A program made the translations under genes and the position numbers. Below the pieces are notes generated by a model, which worked only from the letters and a program-made list of their open reading frames with translations, searched no databases and was not told where the DNA came from. Below are positions 33,980 to 45,325 of a stretch of DNA of 61,499 nucleotides, in pieces. The stretch is from the NCBI GenBank assembly GCA_003254885.1, contig QANT01001190.1:1-61499 (forward strand), read 5' to 3'. This DNA comes from Purshia tridentata (Eukaryota; Streptophyta; Magnoliopsida; Rosales; Rosaceae). Each line of letters begins with the position of its first letter. The first letter of the stretch is position 1.

Positions 33980-34979
33980 TTATAGTTTCAGAGAGAGTTG
34001 CAAAGAGAGAGAGAGGAAAGAGGTTGGTCAAGAGAAGGGGAGAGGCTGTTGCTTGGGGGTAAGGATGGCAAAGAACCCCCGACCTTGCCAAAATTATGGC
34101 CTTGTCTTAAGTTGGGTGGAGTTCAATGTTTTGTTTTGTTTTAATTAAGAATGAAATATTTTAGGAACATTTCAAGGTGTTAGGGAAAGATATTAGTAGA
34201 CCTCAAAATGAACTGGATTTTAATATGAATATGATCTAAATCCGATGGAATAAGTGAGATATTGATATGTGATTTCAATCCGATTACGATCCGTGAATCT
34301 GATAAGTCATTAACTTATCAAATTAAATATGAATTTATGCTATTTGATCCAAGTAATATAATATTTAATGTATTTGTTTATATTTCTAGAAAAGATTGTA
34401 TGTGTTCTAAAGTACTTTGAGTTTGAGGTTTTGTACAAATTGAAAATACACTTAAGTGAAATAAGTTTGAAGTAAAAATAAGAAATAAATAGAAATACAA
34501 AAAAAAAGGGTACTAAATATGATACTAATAAAATTTTAATAATGTATAGGTTTGTAAATAATGTATATTTGATGCTAATTGAATCGAATATAGATTGACA
34601 TGTTGGATCTGATAATCCGAGTATGATTCAAATCTGACTATAAATGCATTCGGATTAGGATTTAAGTCGATCCAATCCATTTTCAGGTCTTAATTTTAGG
34701 TTACATTTAGAAGCCCAAAAAAATGTTGTGCTGAGCCCACTATTTGCGGACTATGGTCCAATGACTTAAGCCCATATCACCCGGTCCATCCGAACCGCGC
34801 CGAACCGTTCCAACCTTCAAGCGGGCCGCACCAAACAACCCGGTTCCCAGGGACCCGGAGCCAGAGGCATATTACGCATCCAAGTCTTCGTTCCATTTCG
34901 GGGACGCGAGAGAGAGCTCTGAGCAAATCCACCCATCACATAAGTCAAAAGTAAGTGAAAGAGACTCGTACAGATCGCC

Positions 34980-36685
34980 ATGGCGACAGTGGCTCGAAAA
35001 AGCGGTGGAGGCCTCTTTGAAGGCCTTTACAGGGTCATCATGCGCCGGAACTCCGTCTACGTCACCTTCGTCATCGCCGGCGCTTTCCTCGGCGAGCGGG
35101 TGAGCCTTAGATCCTAGATTTCGGTTTCTTCACTGAGTCTCTCATTTTAGTTTCTATGGTTATCTGCTTTTTTTCTTCATGTTATCATCTGTTTGGTTTC
35201 CGAGAAATCTGAGGAAATTAAAGTTGCTTCTTGTTTTTTTGAGCAAGAACTTAAAGTTGCTTGATTTGCGATTAGGTCAACTTAGTCTAGGGGTGAGCTC
35301 GGAAAATACAATTTGGCTCATGGAATTGAACATTTGAATTGAACGGGTTATTATTATGTTAGTGCGAAATGGATGAAATGTGGTATTGTTTATAGCTTTT
35401 CAGGAACTTCTATTAATTTGTTTCATATCTTAGGCATATTTTATAAGTAAGCAAAACTCAAGTTAGTTTTGTTCTTAATGTTCTGTTGGTTTCCCAGTTA
35501 TATGCAATACTCGTATCAATCCTCAGTTACTAAACTCAATAATGTTGTGGTGTGAGGGTCATATATCGTAGTATTAGCGAGAGTCCAAATCTTGGTTCTT
35601 ATTATATCAAACAGGGACCAAACAGAACTTCGAGGTTTTTTGGCCCATTTTCTGCCTCAGAAGGATTGAGTTGCTCATGTTCTTTATTCTTCTTCTCTGA
35701 ATAGTGGCAGTCTGATTAGATTCTTTGTAATTGTTGATGATGGGGACTGGTTTTGCATTTCTTGAAACTTCATATTTCAATGGTGTTGTTTTTGTACATC
35801 ATTTTTTCTGGGGTTGGGGCATATGCATTGTTCTTTGTTTGTTTTTTTCTTTCCTTGCTGAATTTGTCTCGTTTGAGTTGCCTCAAAGTGTCATTTGATT
35901 TCTGTTGTTTTCTGAAAGAGAACAAATATCAGAGTTCTTATGTATTTTATTTTCTGGTTTCAGGCCGTGGATTATGGGGTTAAAAAGCTGTGGGAGAAGA
36001 ATAATATTGGGGTCAGGAATCTGTTTTCTAGTTCATATTTACTTTTGGTGGTTTGCATGCCCTTACTTGATGTCCCATTTTGCACAAAATATGTTGCTGA
36101 TGCATCTAAATGTGAGGCCTTGAAGAATTATATGAATGAATGTAGCTACATGCTATATTATGGGTTAAGTACTGATTTTTTTGAAAATTTAAAATTGTAG
36201 GCACCATGTCTATTGCTTATACCTACTCTACTTTCTGTATCTTTTTTTCGCCCTAAAGACAAAAATTTTGCCCCTAGCTGGAGGTTATTCATATGTTTAT
36301 TAAGTTGTGCCATGTGCTTACACATGTTTGGATGTTAATTGGATCTGGATGTACATTCTTGTGAGAGAGCTTAGCCTGTTATAGTGGAAACTTTCACGAG
36401 TCTGCCCAAAATGGTGATGGGTTGAATGTGCTTTCCACATCCATGGACACGTATATTTTGTTGCACATACCTTCTATGCAGTTGAGATTCTTTCTTTGGT
36501 AGTGCTAGGTGTACGTCATTTTTAATATTGAGTGCACTTATAAAAAAATTCTCAATTTTGATAGGTGCTACTGGACATCTTTACTAGTTTTACATCTGAA
36601 TTGGATGTTTTCCTTGTCTCTTTCTTTAATGCAGAAACGATATGAAGACATTCCAGTTTTGGGGCAAAGGCAGTCAGAAGAATGA
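34980..36685 (+). CDS. QCR9: cytochrome bc1 complex subunit 9
   Basis: Three exons join in frame: 34980-35099, 35964-36011 and 36635-36685, giving 72 residues. The sequence is an N-terminal amphipathic start (MATVARKSGGGLFEGLYR), one membrane helix at about residues 26-38 (VYVTFVIAGAFLGER), then AVDYGVKKLWEKNN and KRYEDIPVLGQR, matching plant QCR9 from memory. It is a small single-span subunit of complex III in the mitochondrial inner membrane near cytochrome c1 and the Rieske protein. Introns are long (864 and 623 bp) against tiny exons. If the exon 2 donor (GGG|GTCAGG) is skipped, the frame continues for about 60 codons to a stop. Confidence 0.93.
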
Positions 36686-37730
36686 ATTATCAACTCCTCT
36701 TTCACCATTTTATTGTTTTCATACATTTGGAAAGTTGGAGTACGCAAAAATGCATTAGGTTGCACTTCTCATTTTTGTAATAAAAGTTTCGGTGGATTGC
36801 ACCTATTTATGAAGCATGTTCCATTAAACTGGGCATTTTAAAGTGTTGAATTAGTTCTGTATGGCCACATTGAGTTGAACAATGGTATTGAAACTATTGT
36901 TTGTTTATGAGATTCGAATTCTTTGGCCATGTCCCTCTTGTAGTGATTTGTATTTGTCTCTCTGCTGATCCCCATCATCAATGGTCTAGTGTAAGTAGAA
37001 CTTGTGGACTGCATAAGAGCTTCTGAAATGCTCATAGAAGTTGACTGAGAAAAGATGTCAAGATTTAAAGTGGCTGATACGAGCAAAAACATGTTGCTTT
37101 TTCAGGCCGTGTTACCATCATTATTTGGTTCTGAATTCTATTCCACTCAACCTCAACCTATCGGTGAATTGGTTTTGTTAGGACTTAGGACTTAGGTGAT
37201 AAATGAAAACAATGGGTGGTGCAATAATTCCGTATGCTCTTTACCTCGAACCTTTTCATACTCTCTGCTCTTTTTTACTCAAGAGGAGGACATCATGGAA
37301 ATAAGGAAGCAAGAACAAGATCAACAATTTTTTCTACTTTTATTTTTTAGATTTTAAAAGTTTCACATGAATAAAAGATTAATTGTTTTTGTGAGGAAAA
37401 AAAATGGAAATACTAATCGCATAGGTAGTTTGATGATAAAAAGATGAGTATGTAGGCAACCAAAATTATGAGAATACTAAACACCCTGAATTCTCCGTCT
37501 TTCTCTCCTGTGTTCTCTCGTAAAATTCTTTTTATTTTTCTATTAGTTTTAACTGTTTTATAACAAGCTCCTGAATACAAAGTTTAGTAATTTACTATTG
37601 GTATTTTATTTGGCGCGAAAGTTTAGTAAGGATAAATTACAGGGACTCCGAGGTAAATATCAAAAGTAAACGACCAAAGCACGTGCGAGTCAAACGTGAC
37701 TACCCTTGACAAAACGTAGCTAGGGTTTTA
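36686..37730. other. intergenic between QCR9 and RPL10a
   Basis: The QCR9 3' UTR (AATAAAAG near 36779) and AT-rich spacer. No further gene supported. Confidence 0.45.
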
Positions 37731-37810
37731 TAAGGGCCAAAGTTGCCTCCTTCAAGTTCAGCCTTTTGCCTCACTCAGCAGCTCTCCAGAAAACCCCGGT
37801 TTAGGGTTTT
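37731..37810 (+). promoter_or_regulatory. telo-box promoter/leader of RPL10a
   Basis: TAGGGTTTT occurs at 37731-37739 and again at 37802-37810, the first followed by ATAAGGGCCAAAG. Telo-boxes (AAACCCTA) near the transcription start are a known mark of plant ribosomal protein genes. A third TAGGGTTTTC lies in the leader intron at about 37844. Confidence 0.7.
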
Positions 37811-37958
37811 CCTTCCTTTTCATCAGGTACTATCCAACTTCACTAGGGTTTTCTGATACATTCTTCTGTTATCTAGCATTGCGGTTCTATTAATAGTTTC
37901 ATTTGATTTTTTTTCTGATTTTGTAGGAAGTAATTGCAGTGAGGACAAGGCTCTAACT

Positions 37959-40210
37959 ATGAGGTAATTGCATTGTCCTTTTTTTGGCTTTTTTCATCAG
38001 ATTTTAATCCGTCTCTGGTTTCTTGCTTGCTTTGAATCTTTTTGATGACTTTGAACACCAAAAATCTCAATTTTTTGCTCATATTTTAGTAGATTGCTCT
38101 ATGCTCCTGCTATATGGGTACTTTGATACTTGTTTATTTGTTCATATCTGATATTCCGAAGTGCTTAGTAGCTAGAAATCGGGATTAGGGATGTAACTCA
38201 TTTAGTAAATCTGAAGTTTTTTTCTTTTCTAGCCTTTTGAAGATGATGGAAATTTTAGTATATACTTATTTCTTATATAAATTTCTCTTATTGCCTTTCC
38301 AATGTTCATTTGTTTTTTAATGTCTTTCTTAACAGTAAGCTTTCGAGTGACGGGCTTAGGGAGGCCATCTCTCAGATTAAGACAAATTCAGAAGTGAAAA
38401 AGAGAAACTTTACTGAGACCATTGAGCTGCAAATTGGGCTGAAGAACTATGACCCACAAAAGGACAAGCGTTTCAGTGGTTCTGTGAGGCTTCCACATAT
38501 TCCTCGTCCTAAGATGAGGGTTTGCATGCTTGGTGATGCTCAGCATGTTGAAGAGGTATATTTACTCATATGGTCAAAATATTTATGAATTTGTATAGGG
38601 GTATGTGTTATAATGAAAAACTAATAATGAAAAACTAAGTTAAACTTTCTTGTTGACATATAATATATCTGCTGCTTTTTACTACAGGCTGAGAAGATGG
38701 GTTTGGATTATAAGGATGTGGAATCTCTGAAAAAGCTTAACAAGAACAAGAAACTGGTCAAGAAGCTTGCCAAGGAATACCATGCATTTTTAGCATCTGA
38801 AGCTGTCATTAAGCAAATTCCTCGTCTTTTAGGCCCTGGTCTTAACAAGGCAGGCAAGTAATTTCAGATTTTGCAGCCCTTCATTGTTGATTATTTGGTT
38901 AAGCTTCAATTTTTGGTTTCTGTATGGTGGATTAGAAGTTTTCATTGTGGTCTTGAAGTAATTTGGAAGTTTATTGATACTGACATGAGAATTATCATTA
39001 AGTTGTATAAATTATGGACCATGGTCTCATTTCTGCATACATTTAGGAATGAGCGGTGGTAAAATACTTTGGTGAGAAATCTTCCCAACTATTTTATCAA
39101 GTCCATCTAAATCATTTCAAATATATCCTCGAACATTTTGCTGAATGATATCTCTGGCGGAAGTTTCTGGGACCTAGCTCAAATATTCTTGATTTTAGCT
39201 TTTGTCATTCTCCATTGGAGATTCATTTACCGTTTATCATATTATTAATTAACTATATAATACTAGTAGATAGGCTAAGCTTTAGATTGGTTGCCAAAAT
39301 GCAGGTAAGTTTCCAACATTGGTGAGCCATCAAGAATCTCTGGAGTCGAAGGTTAATGAAATAAAGGCAATGGTGAAATTTCAACTTAAGAAGGTTCTTT
39401 GTATGGGTGTTGCTGTTGGGAATCTTGCTATGGAGGAAAAGCAGATTTTTCAGAATGTGCAACTCAGTGTCAATTTCTTGGTTTCGCTGTTGAAGAAGAA
39501 TTGGCAGAATGTAAGTTCATGACTCCATCCTACATAAAGCATTTTGGTTTTGAATTATTCTAGCTTTTTGTTTTAAAGTGTTTAGTTTTCAACATATGGA
39601 TAACAAACTTTAATTGTAGTCCCAGTTATCTTGATGATCAGTGCATGTTGTTTGTATTTCTCCTTGAGGGTTTGATATTAATTCATGGAATAGCAGTGGA
39701 ACTCATCTGATGAGAAATTCATTCTTAAGTTTGGAAATTGAATGGGCTGAAAAGAATTATTGGTTTTTAGCATAAATGTGGTTCTTCAATGAGAAGGCTG
39801 GCTGAATGTCGATACTATAGCAAAGAAAAATTGGGTTGGCGAGGGTTCCCGGTACTATTTGAGGCTGTTTGCATATCACTTTGATAGAGGCATTTGAAGC
39901 ATCATACTTCTATATTATCATATTTTTTGGCCATATCATTATATCATCTTTATGTTTTGCTTTCCTTTTGTTAGGTGCTGTAAATATGGAATATGATATA
40001 TGATCTGAAATTAAGAATGGATATTGGCTTTGATTGACTTGTATCTCTTTTGGAAATCTTAATTGAGTTTCATTAGATGTATCATGTATTCTTATTAATA
40101 TATATTTTTAACCCTTTTGGTACTTATTTTGTTCTTTGGTCTGTTTGTGCAAATAGGTAAGGTCCTTGAACCTCAAGAGTACTATGGGAAAAGCAATCCG
40201 CATCTACTGA
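37959..40210 (+). CDS. RPL10A: 60S ribosomal protein L10a (uL1)
   Basis: Five coding exons join in frame: 37959-37963, 38336-38555, 38688-38853, 39305-39510 and 40157-40210, giving 216 residues, the usual length. Typical runs are [38 protein letters not shown] and [20 protein letters not shown]. The protein forms the L1 stalk at the ribosomal E site. The first coding exon is only ATG plus two bases and sits in a 37-nt exon (37927-37963) between a leader intron (37827-37926) and intron 1. Intron 3 has a GC donor (CAG|GCAAGT at 38853/38854). Telo-boxes mark the promoter. The C-terminus ends KAIRIY rather than the RVF-type ending I recall for Arabidopsis. Confidence 0.96.
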
Positions 40211-41370
40211 GTTCTTATTATCGGAAGATTTTCATCGAGGAGAAAGCATTAGAGAAATTTTTAACCAAGACAAAGTTCCTTTTATTTATTTTCCCTTAGA
40301 TTTTTCGTTTAAAACTACAAGCAGCACTGTGATTTTTTGTTTAAATGAATTTTTTTGGAAAATTTATCAAGAATTTTTTTTTTTCCATCAATTTCTGCTG
40401 GTTTTGCCTTTGATGTGGTTTTGTGGTTGGTATGCAGTTGTGTCATATCAATTGTGATTTGGAAGAATTTACTTTATTGAAGTTTTTAGCTTTTCTAATA
40501 ACCTGATTTGGGGCTGTGAGATGTTCGGTGTTATCTGAGCTCATATGTCGTACTCTATAATTGTTTTGGGCGGTACTGATTCATTGGATTACATTTTACT
40601 ATTCAAAATCCCTCAATTGGAAATCCGGGGTATAAGATTATATGATATGATATGCCCTCTTTCTGATCCCAAAAAGGCATGTTTTCGTGCTTTCATATGT
40701 AGAGAAAATTGTGTGCTAGCATCAGACATTTCAATAATTCCATTTCCTCTTAAATTTTAATTATGTGCATGAAAAATTTCAAAATTTCCATTTCCCCTCC
40801 TATTCCCGCGGTCCCACCTATCTTTTCCTTTTCTTTTCTTTTCTTTTCTTTTGAGTTTTGGATCAATCATTCTTAGTGATGGCTCAGTTTGCTGTAAACC
40901 TTTCCTTACTAGTAGTAATAAAACCAATAAACAACTGTTGATCTATACTGCCCAAGATAGAATAACATGAAATTCAATATTCAGTTTCTCAAACACAGCA
41001 TCTGTCCAAGCTAGTTGACCATCCCATCAAACATTCATACACCTTACAGCTGTTTCAACTCAAATACAAGCAAGAAGTGGCATGGGGGATCATCTAACAA
41101 ATTTCAAGTTAAAATTGTTAGTCTATAGTAGTGGTTACAAATTGTTATATGTCCAATAGGCAATAGCCAAGCCAGCAAAGGTGAATAAGCATAAGCAATA
41201 TCTCAATGACAATTATGTAGTACAAGCGCTTGTTACATCAAAAACATTATACAATGTATTCAACTCATCATTATTGGAAAAATCATATGTGAAAAAATTT
41301 TAAGTACCCATGTAGGCTGAACCTAGTTCCCCTCTTAGCTGTCTTGGGAGGGAGGGCTTAAGAGTAGTAT
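40211..41370. other. convergent intergenic, RPL10a and ISCA2 3' ends
   Basis: 3' UTRs of both genes and AT-rich spacer. A (TTTTC)n run lies at about 40825-40850. No gene supported. Confidence 0.45.
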
Positions 41371-44012
41371 CTATAAGTTCACCATGAAAGAACTTTTACA
41401 ACTGCACCCCTGTACTGCACTTGGATTTGTAGTCACCTGAAAATGAAACCAGAATTAGTTTTTTGTTCTTTTAAATCCTTTTAAAAAGATGTGAAATTTA
41501 ATGACTCTTATATTTTGCCCTAAAGGCGCTTTGATGGCACTACTTGAGCATCAAAAGATTACTATCCAAACAAGGAAACACATAAGCAATCAAAAAATCA
41601 TTCAAGACACATCCTCTTGAGGCATCTGGCACACTAGCCAGTACCTTCATAGTAAATGCAACTACAGAATCCAAAATTGCACAAAAACATCAAGGCTGTG
41701 GATCTTCAACCTTGATGAGTTACAAACCAAATTCTAAGCCGTAGTTTTATAAATTTTGTCTGTTCTGCAAAAGACTACTATTCTAATATAACAGATAAAT
41801 TTGTGCCTTAAGTTCTGCACAAGGTAGATTATTAAAGTCGGATCACCACTTCTCCCTATTGTACCATAACACTTTGACATCTGAACAATTTTGATAGGAA
41901 TTGACATCTGAACAATCATTTAAGTTTTGGCTAAAGTCCAGAGAAAATCAATTTTTAAATCTTTTAAGAAAGAATTAACTTTATGGCACAATACTTCTTG
42001 GTATTGTAGAATGTGCCTGATGAGAGCATCTCATTGCAGACTTGAACAGGTAAAATGTATAATAAGTCTACTCGGGACACTAAAAGACTCTTGTCCTATC
42101 CAATTTAGATGGAATTCAGCAGATTCCAGGTCCTAAACATTTTCTTGTTGTTTGACCCAAACCAGTGACGGAGACAAACAACCACAAGGCACCAGAAAGA
42201 ACCTATTTGTTGCATCAACAGATGGGCACTGCATTGCACTGCCTTTCATCTTTTGGTTGCTGCAGCCTATTTAGGACACTATGTAAGCAGTGATGCCAAA
42301 TAAAGGCACCATTATGATATATGGCACCATTACGATATGTTTCTGCATGGGCACTGTATTGTAACTATTGTTGGATGACCCATCAGGGGAATAACTGCAC
42401 ACCAGTGTGCCAAGCTAAGCCAAAACCTCCATAATATCTTCAATTGTTATATATGGCATATAAAATACTGTTGTGCTAGTTTGTCTATTTAGCAGATGGT
42501 TCTTACTTCTCTTATGCTTCAATGCTCACTAAGATAAGCATCATTTGGTTAAAAGCAAAATTTTCAAACAGATATTTAATTATGAAGGATATACTTCTTG
42601 CTTATTATCCTAGTTCCCATATCCCATGCCGAGAGTTGCCATGTTGGGTTTACAGGTAATAATATTTAATGCAGACATACAATTCTGAGAAACATAATAA
42701 AAGAATAAAGCATGCCAAGGCAACATAATAAATTGACGTACTTGGAAAGCAGAACGGATCAGCTCCTCTACATAATCAACAGTTGCCCCCTTCACAAAAT
42801 CATATGAAATATTGTCGACCACCAACTTTACTCCTCCTCTCTCAAATACTCTACAATATTAGAGGATAATAACCAAGTGTCAAAAGAAAATATTATTATC
42901 ATATGGGCCATCAATTTAAAAAACAAACCAGATAAGCAAAACTGTATTTAGACAAGAATTAGAAATACAGAAAATGAAACGCAGGGAAACAAACCTGTCA
43001 TCTGGGTTAGTTTGGTCATCTAGATCAAAAACATATTGGAACCCAGAACATCCACCGGTTTCTACACTCAAGCGAAGCATCTTTTCCGCTGCTTCACTGG
43101 CTTGCAATTGTTTCATTCTCTGTGAGACATTCATTAAGAAGCCAAAGTCGGTACAGCAATAGTATGTCACGAAATCACAATATATAAGCATCACAAGCAC
43201 AAAAGACCATAAGTTTCGGGACACTAATTATCTAAAAATTTCAAGTCATGAGCATGATAACCAAATTTAACAAAAAAAAAAAAAAGGAAATGCTTCTGCC
43301 ATCAAATTCAAGAACAAAGCTACGGCTCCAAAAAATTGATAATTAGCATAGCCCACTTCTGTTCTTCTGAAATACCGAATTTAGTTTGTGCCATTTTTAT
43401 AATAGTCGCGCTTCTATAGCAATATGTAGATAAGAGTCTCTGATAAATGATTCATATCAATGCAACAGTTATTATATTTCGGGTCACTGAAATTAAAAGA
43501 AAACATTCGTCCCAAATAAACTAAACAACTGAATTAAAACCAGTTTGTGACATTGATTGAGTTGAGGCTTCTTCTGGTTGGTTTTGAATGAAATGAGAAA
43601 ATGAAATTCATTTTCTTTTTTAATTCCATGCCTTCGTTTTTTTTTTTTTTCACAGAAATGAATCAAATTGCAAAGCTTTTCACAGCTCATACATTAGAGG
43701 AACTTCGTAAAGATCCCAAATTGATAACAAGAAAAGAGAACCCAGAAACACAAATCGCATGGCAGACAGAGGAATCATAAAAAATCAAAGCTTCAAACAG
43801 AGAAAAAGAGAGAGAGAGAGTACCTGAACACAAATATCAGTCATGTGAACGGCATCGATGGATGGGGATGGGGATGAAGATGAAGAAGAGGAGGCTTCTT
43901 CTACAGCAGAAGAAGATGAATAAAAAGAAGAGCTAAGAAGCCTCTGATTCTGTCTGATTCGACCAGCAAAGTACGGCGTGAGCCGGTGAAAAATCAGCGA
44001 CCTTGGAGCCAT
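41371..44012 (-). CDS. ISCA2: mitochondrial iron-sulfur assembly protein ISCA2
   Basis: Four exons join in frame: 44012-43824, 43119-42995, 42850-42742 and 41436-41371, giving 162 residues. Exon 1 encodes an Arg/Ser-rich mitochondrial presequence with a poly-serine run (residues 41-47). The A-type domain follows with C87 (in [10 protein letters not shown]), C152 and C154 (in QGCSCKSSF) all present. [16 protein letters not shown] is typical of ISCA2 rather than ISCA1. ISCA2 acts with ISCA1 in mitochondrial [4Fe-4S] assembly. The final 66-bp exon is separated by a 1.3-kb intron, so it is easily missed by gene finders. It is head-to-head with GNA1. The poly-Ser part is a possible length polymorphism. 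Confidence 0.94.
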
Positions 44013-44863
44013 TGCTATATGCCAATTCTCTCTCAGTACGCCATCGTAAAACTCGTAAGCTATGCAAAGCTTCGTTGGCTGCTTTGGAACCGACTTGTCG
44101 ACGGCTCTATCTTTCTTTGTTGTCCAAAGTCGCGATTTGAAATGGCGTTTTTACTTTAAACAGCGTCTGAAAGTCACGTGTTATGCATTCCTGACGCGGT
44201 AAAAAAACGTCACCTACTAAACCTGAATAACAGCAGTTTTTCCGGATCTCAAGCCCAGAAGACCCAAACCCAAACCCTATCAAACCTGAAACTCCATAGC
44301 AAACAGCTCCATTCACTCATTGAAGTTGGGGTTCTCTGAGGTAATTTTCGTTTACTTGCTTCTTCGTTTTAGTTTCTTTAGAGTTTAATTACTTGAATTT
44401 AGTCTCCATAATTCATTAATTATAAGCTAGCAAAACCAGTTGAGGCTACAAGCCTACAACCTCAGAAGTCAGAATTTTCATCAAACCCATTAGGTACTGT
44501 TTGATTCAATAACATTGGAAGGGAGTTCAATAATTCATTGTAAAGAAAAGGTTTTGGTTGCTGGAATAGACATTACAATTGCAATAGAATGGAATCAACA
44601 TAAGAGTTGAATGTGAAAATTGGCTTGGAATATGATTGGAATTAGCTATTATTTTGGGGAGTGGACGTTATCTGGAAATGCCCATTCCTTTATCCTTTTG
44701 TCAACCAAATTCCAAAGTTTCATTCCTGATTGAATTTGAATGTTATTATCTTGAGTCCTCACATATGAGTATATGACATAATACATGTGTATTGTTTTCT
44801 CTTTGTTGAATGTTGATTTAGTTCAATCTTTTCAGTTGGTAACAAGTGCTCATACTGCAAAAG
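44013..44863. promoter_or_regulatory. bidirectional promoter of ISCA2 and GNA1, plus GNA1 leader intron
   Basis: The two leaders are separated by at most about 250 bp (44013 to about 44260), so they must share promoter sequence. A G-box CACGTG sits at 44175-44180. For GNA1 a leader exon ends at 44340 (TCTCTGAG|GTAATT) and an acceptor lies at 44835 (TTTTCAG|TTGG), giving a 495-bp 5' UTR intron. Part of that intron (about 44490-44710) reads like a decayed MITE (TAGGTACTGTTTGATTC), without verified ends. Confidence 0.6.
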
Positions 44864-45325
44864 ATGCAAGGTCTTGAAGAAGAAAACTTTGAAGTTAGAA
44901 AACTAGAGCTGTCAGACAAAAGCAAGGGCTTCGTAGAACTACTGCAGCAGCTAACCACTTGTGATTCTGTATCTGACAAGGACTTTAAAGATCGATTTAC
45001 AGAGCTTAACATCCTTGGACAGGACCATCGGATCTTTGTTATAGAAGATGATTGTTCCGGTAAGATTGTTGCAACTGGAAGTGTGTTCATTGAAAGGAAG
45101 TTTATAAGGAACTGTGGCAAAGTTGGGCACATTGAGGACGTCGTGGTTGATGCCAATGCCCGCGGGATGCAGTTAGGGAAAAAAATTATTAATTCCCTCA
45201 CGGATTATGCTCATTCTGTGGGATGTTATAAGGTGATTCTTGATTGCAGTATTGAGAATCAAGCATTCTATGAGAAATGTGGCTTTAAGCAGAAAGAAAT
45301 TCAGATGGTGAAGTATTTCATTTGA
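44864..45325 (+). CDS. GNA1: glucosamine 6-phosphate N-acetyltransferase
   Basis: A 153-residue protein in one coding exon. It is a GNAT-fold enzyme: the acetyl-CoA-binding motif A is VVVDANARGMQLGKK at about 93-107, preceded by GHIEDVV, and ENQAFYEKCGF at about 131-141 is characteristic of GNA1. It transfers acetyl from acetyl-CoA to glucosamine 6-phosphate in the UDP-GlcNAc pathway needed for N-glycans, GPI anchors and ER homeostasis. An upstream in-frame ATG adds six residues; the ATG at 44864 fits the family start (MQ..EE.FEVRKLE). Length is usual for plant GNA1. Confidence 0.94.
   Translation: MQGLEEENFEVRKLELSDKSKGFVELLQQLTTCDSVSDKDFKDRFTELNILGQDHRIFVIEDDCSGKIVATGSVFIERKFIRNCGKVGHIEDVVVDANARGMQLGKKIINSLTDYAHSVGCYKVILDCSIENQAFYEKCGFKQKEIQMVKYFI

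Larger units (their letters stand above)
32477..34979. other. divergent intergenic between CIA1 and QCR9
   Basis: GC-rich promoter sequence near CIA1 (32480-32770), then two MITE-like elements (33020-33338 and 33519-33979), then AT-rich sequence. A GC-rich QCR9 promoter/leader follows from about 34720 to 34979. Confidence 0.5.

Noticed and set aside
36838..37092. 84-codon minus-strand frame downstream of QCR9
   Set aside because: No recognisable domain, normal AT-rich 3' flank and no splice or promoter context.
11537..44012. An operon-like Fe-S system
   Set aside because: The genes are tens of kilobases apart with unrelated genes on both strands between them, and each has its own introns and promoter. 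Only chance or conserved linkage can be proposed.
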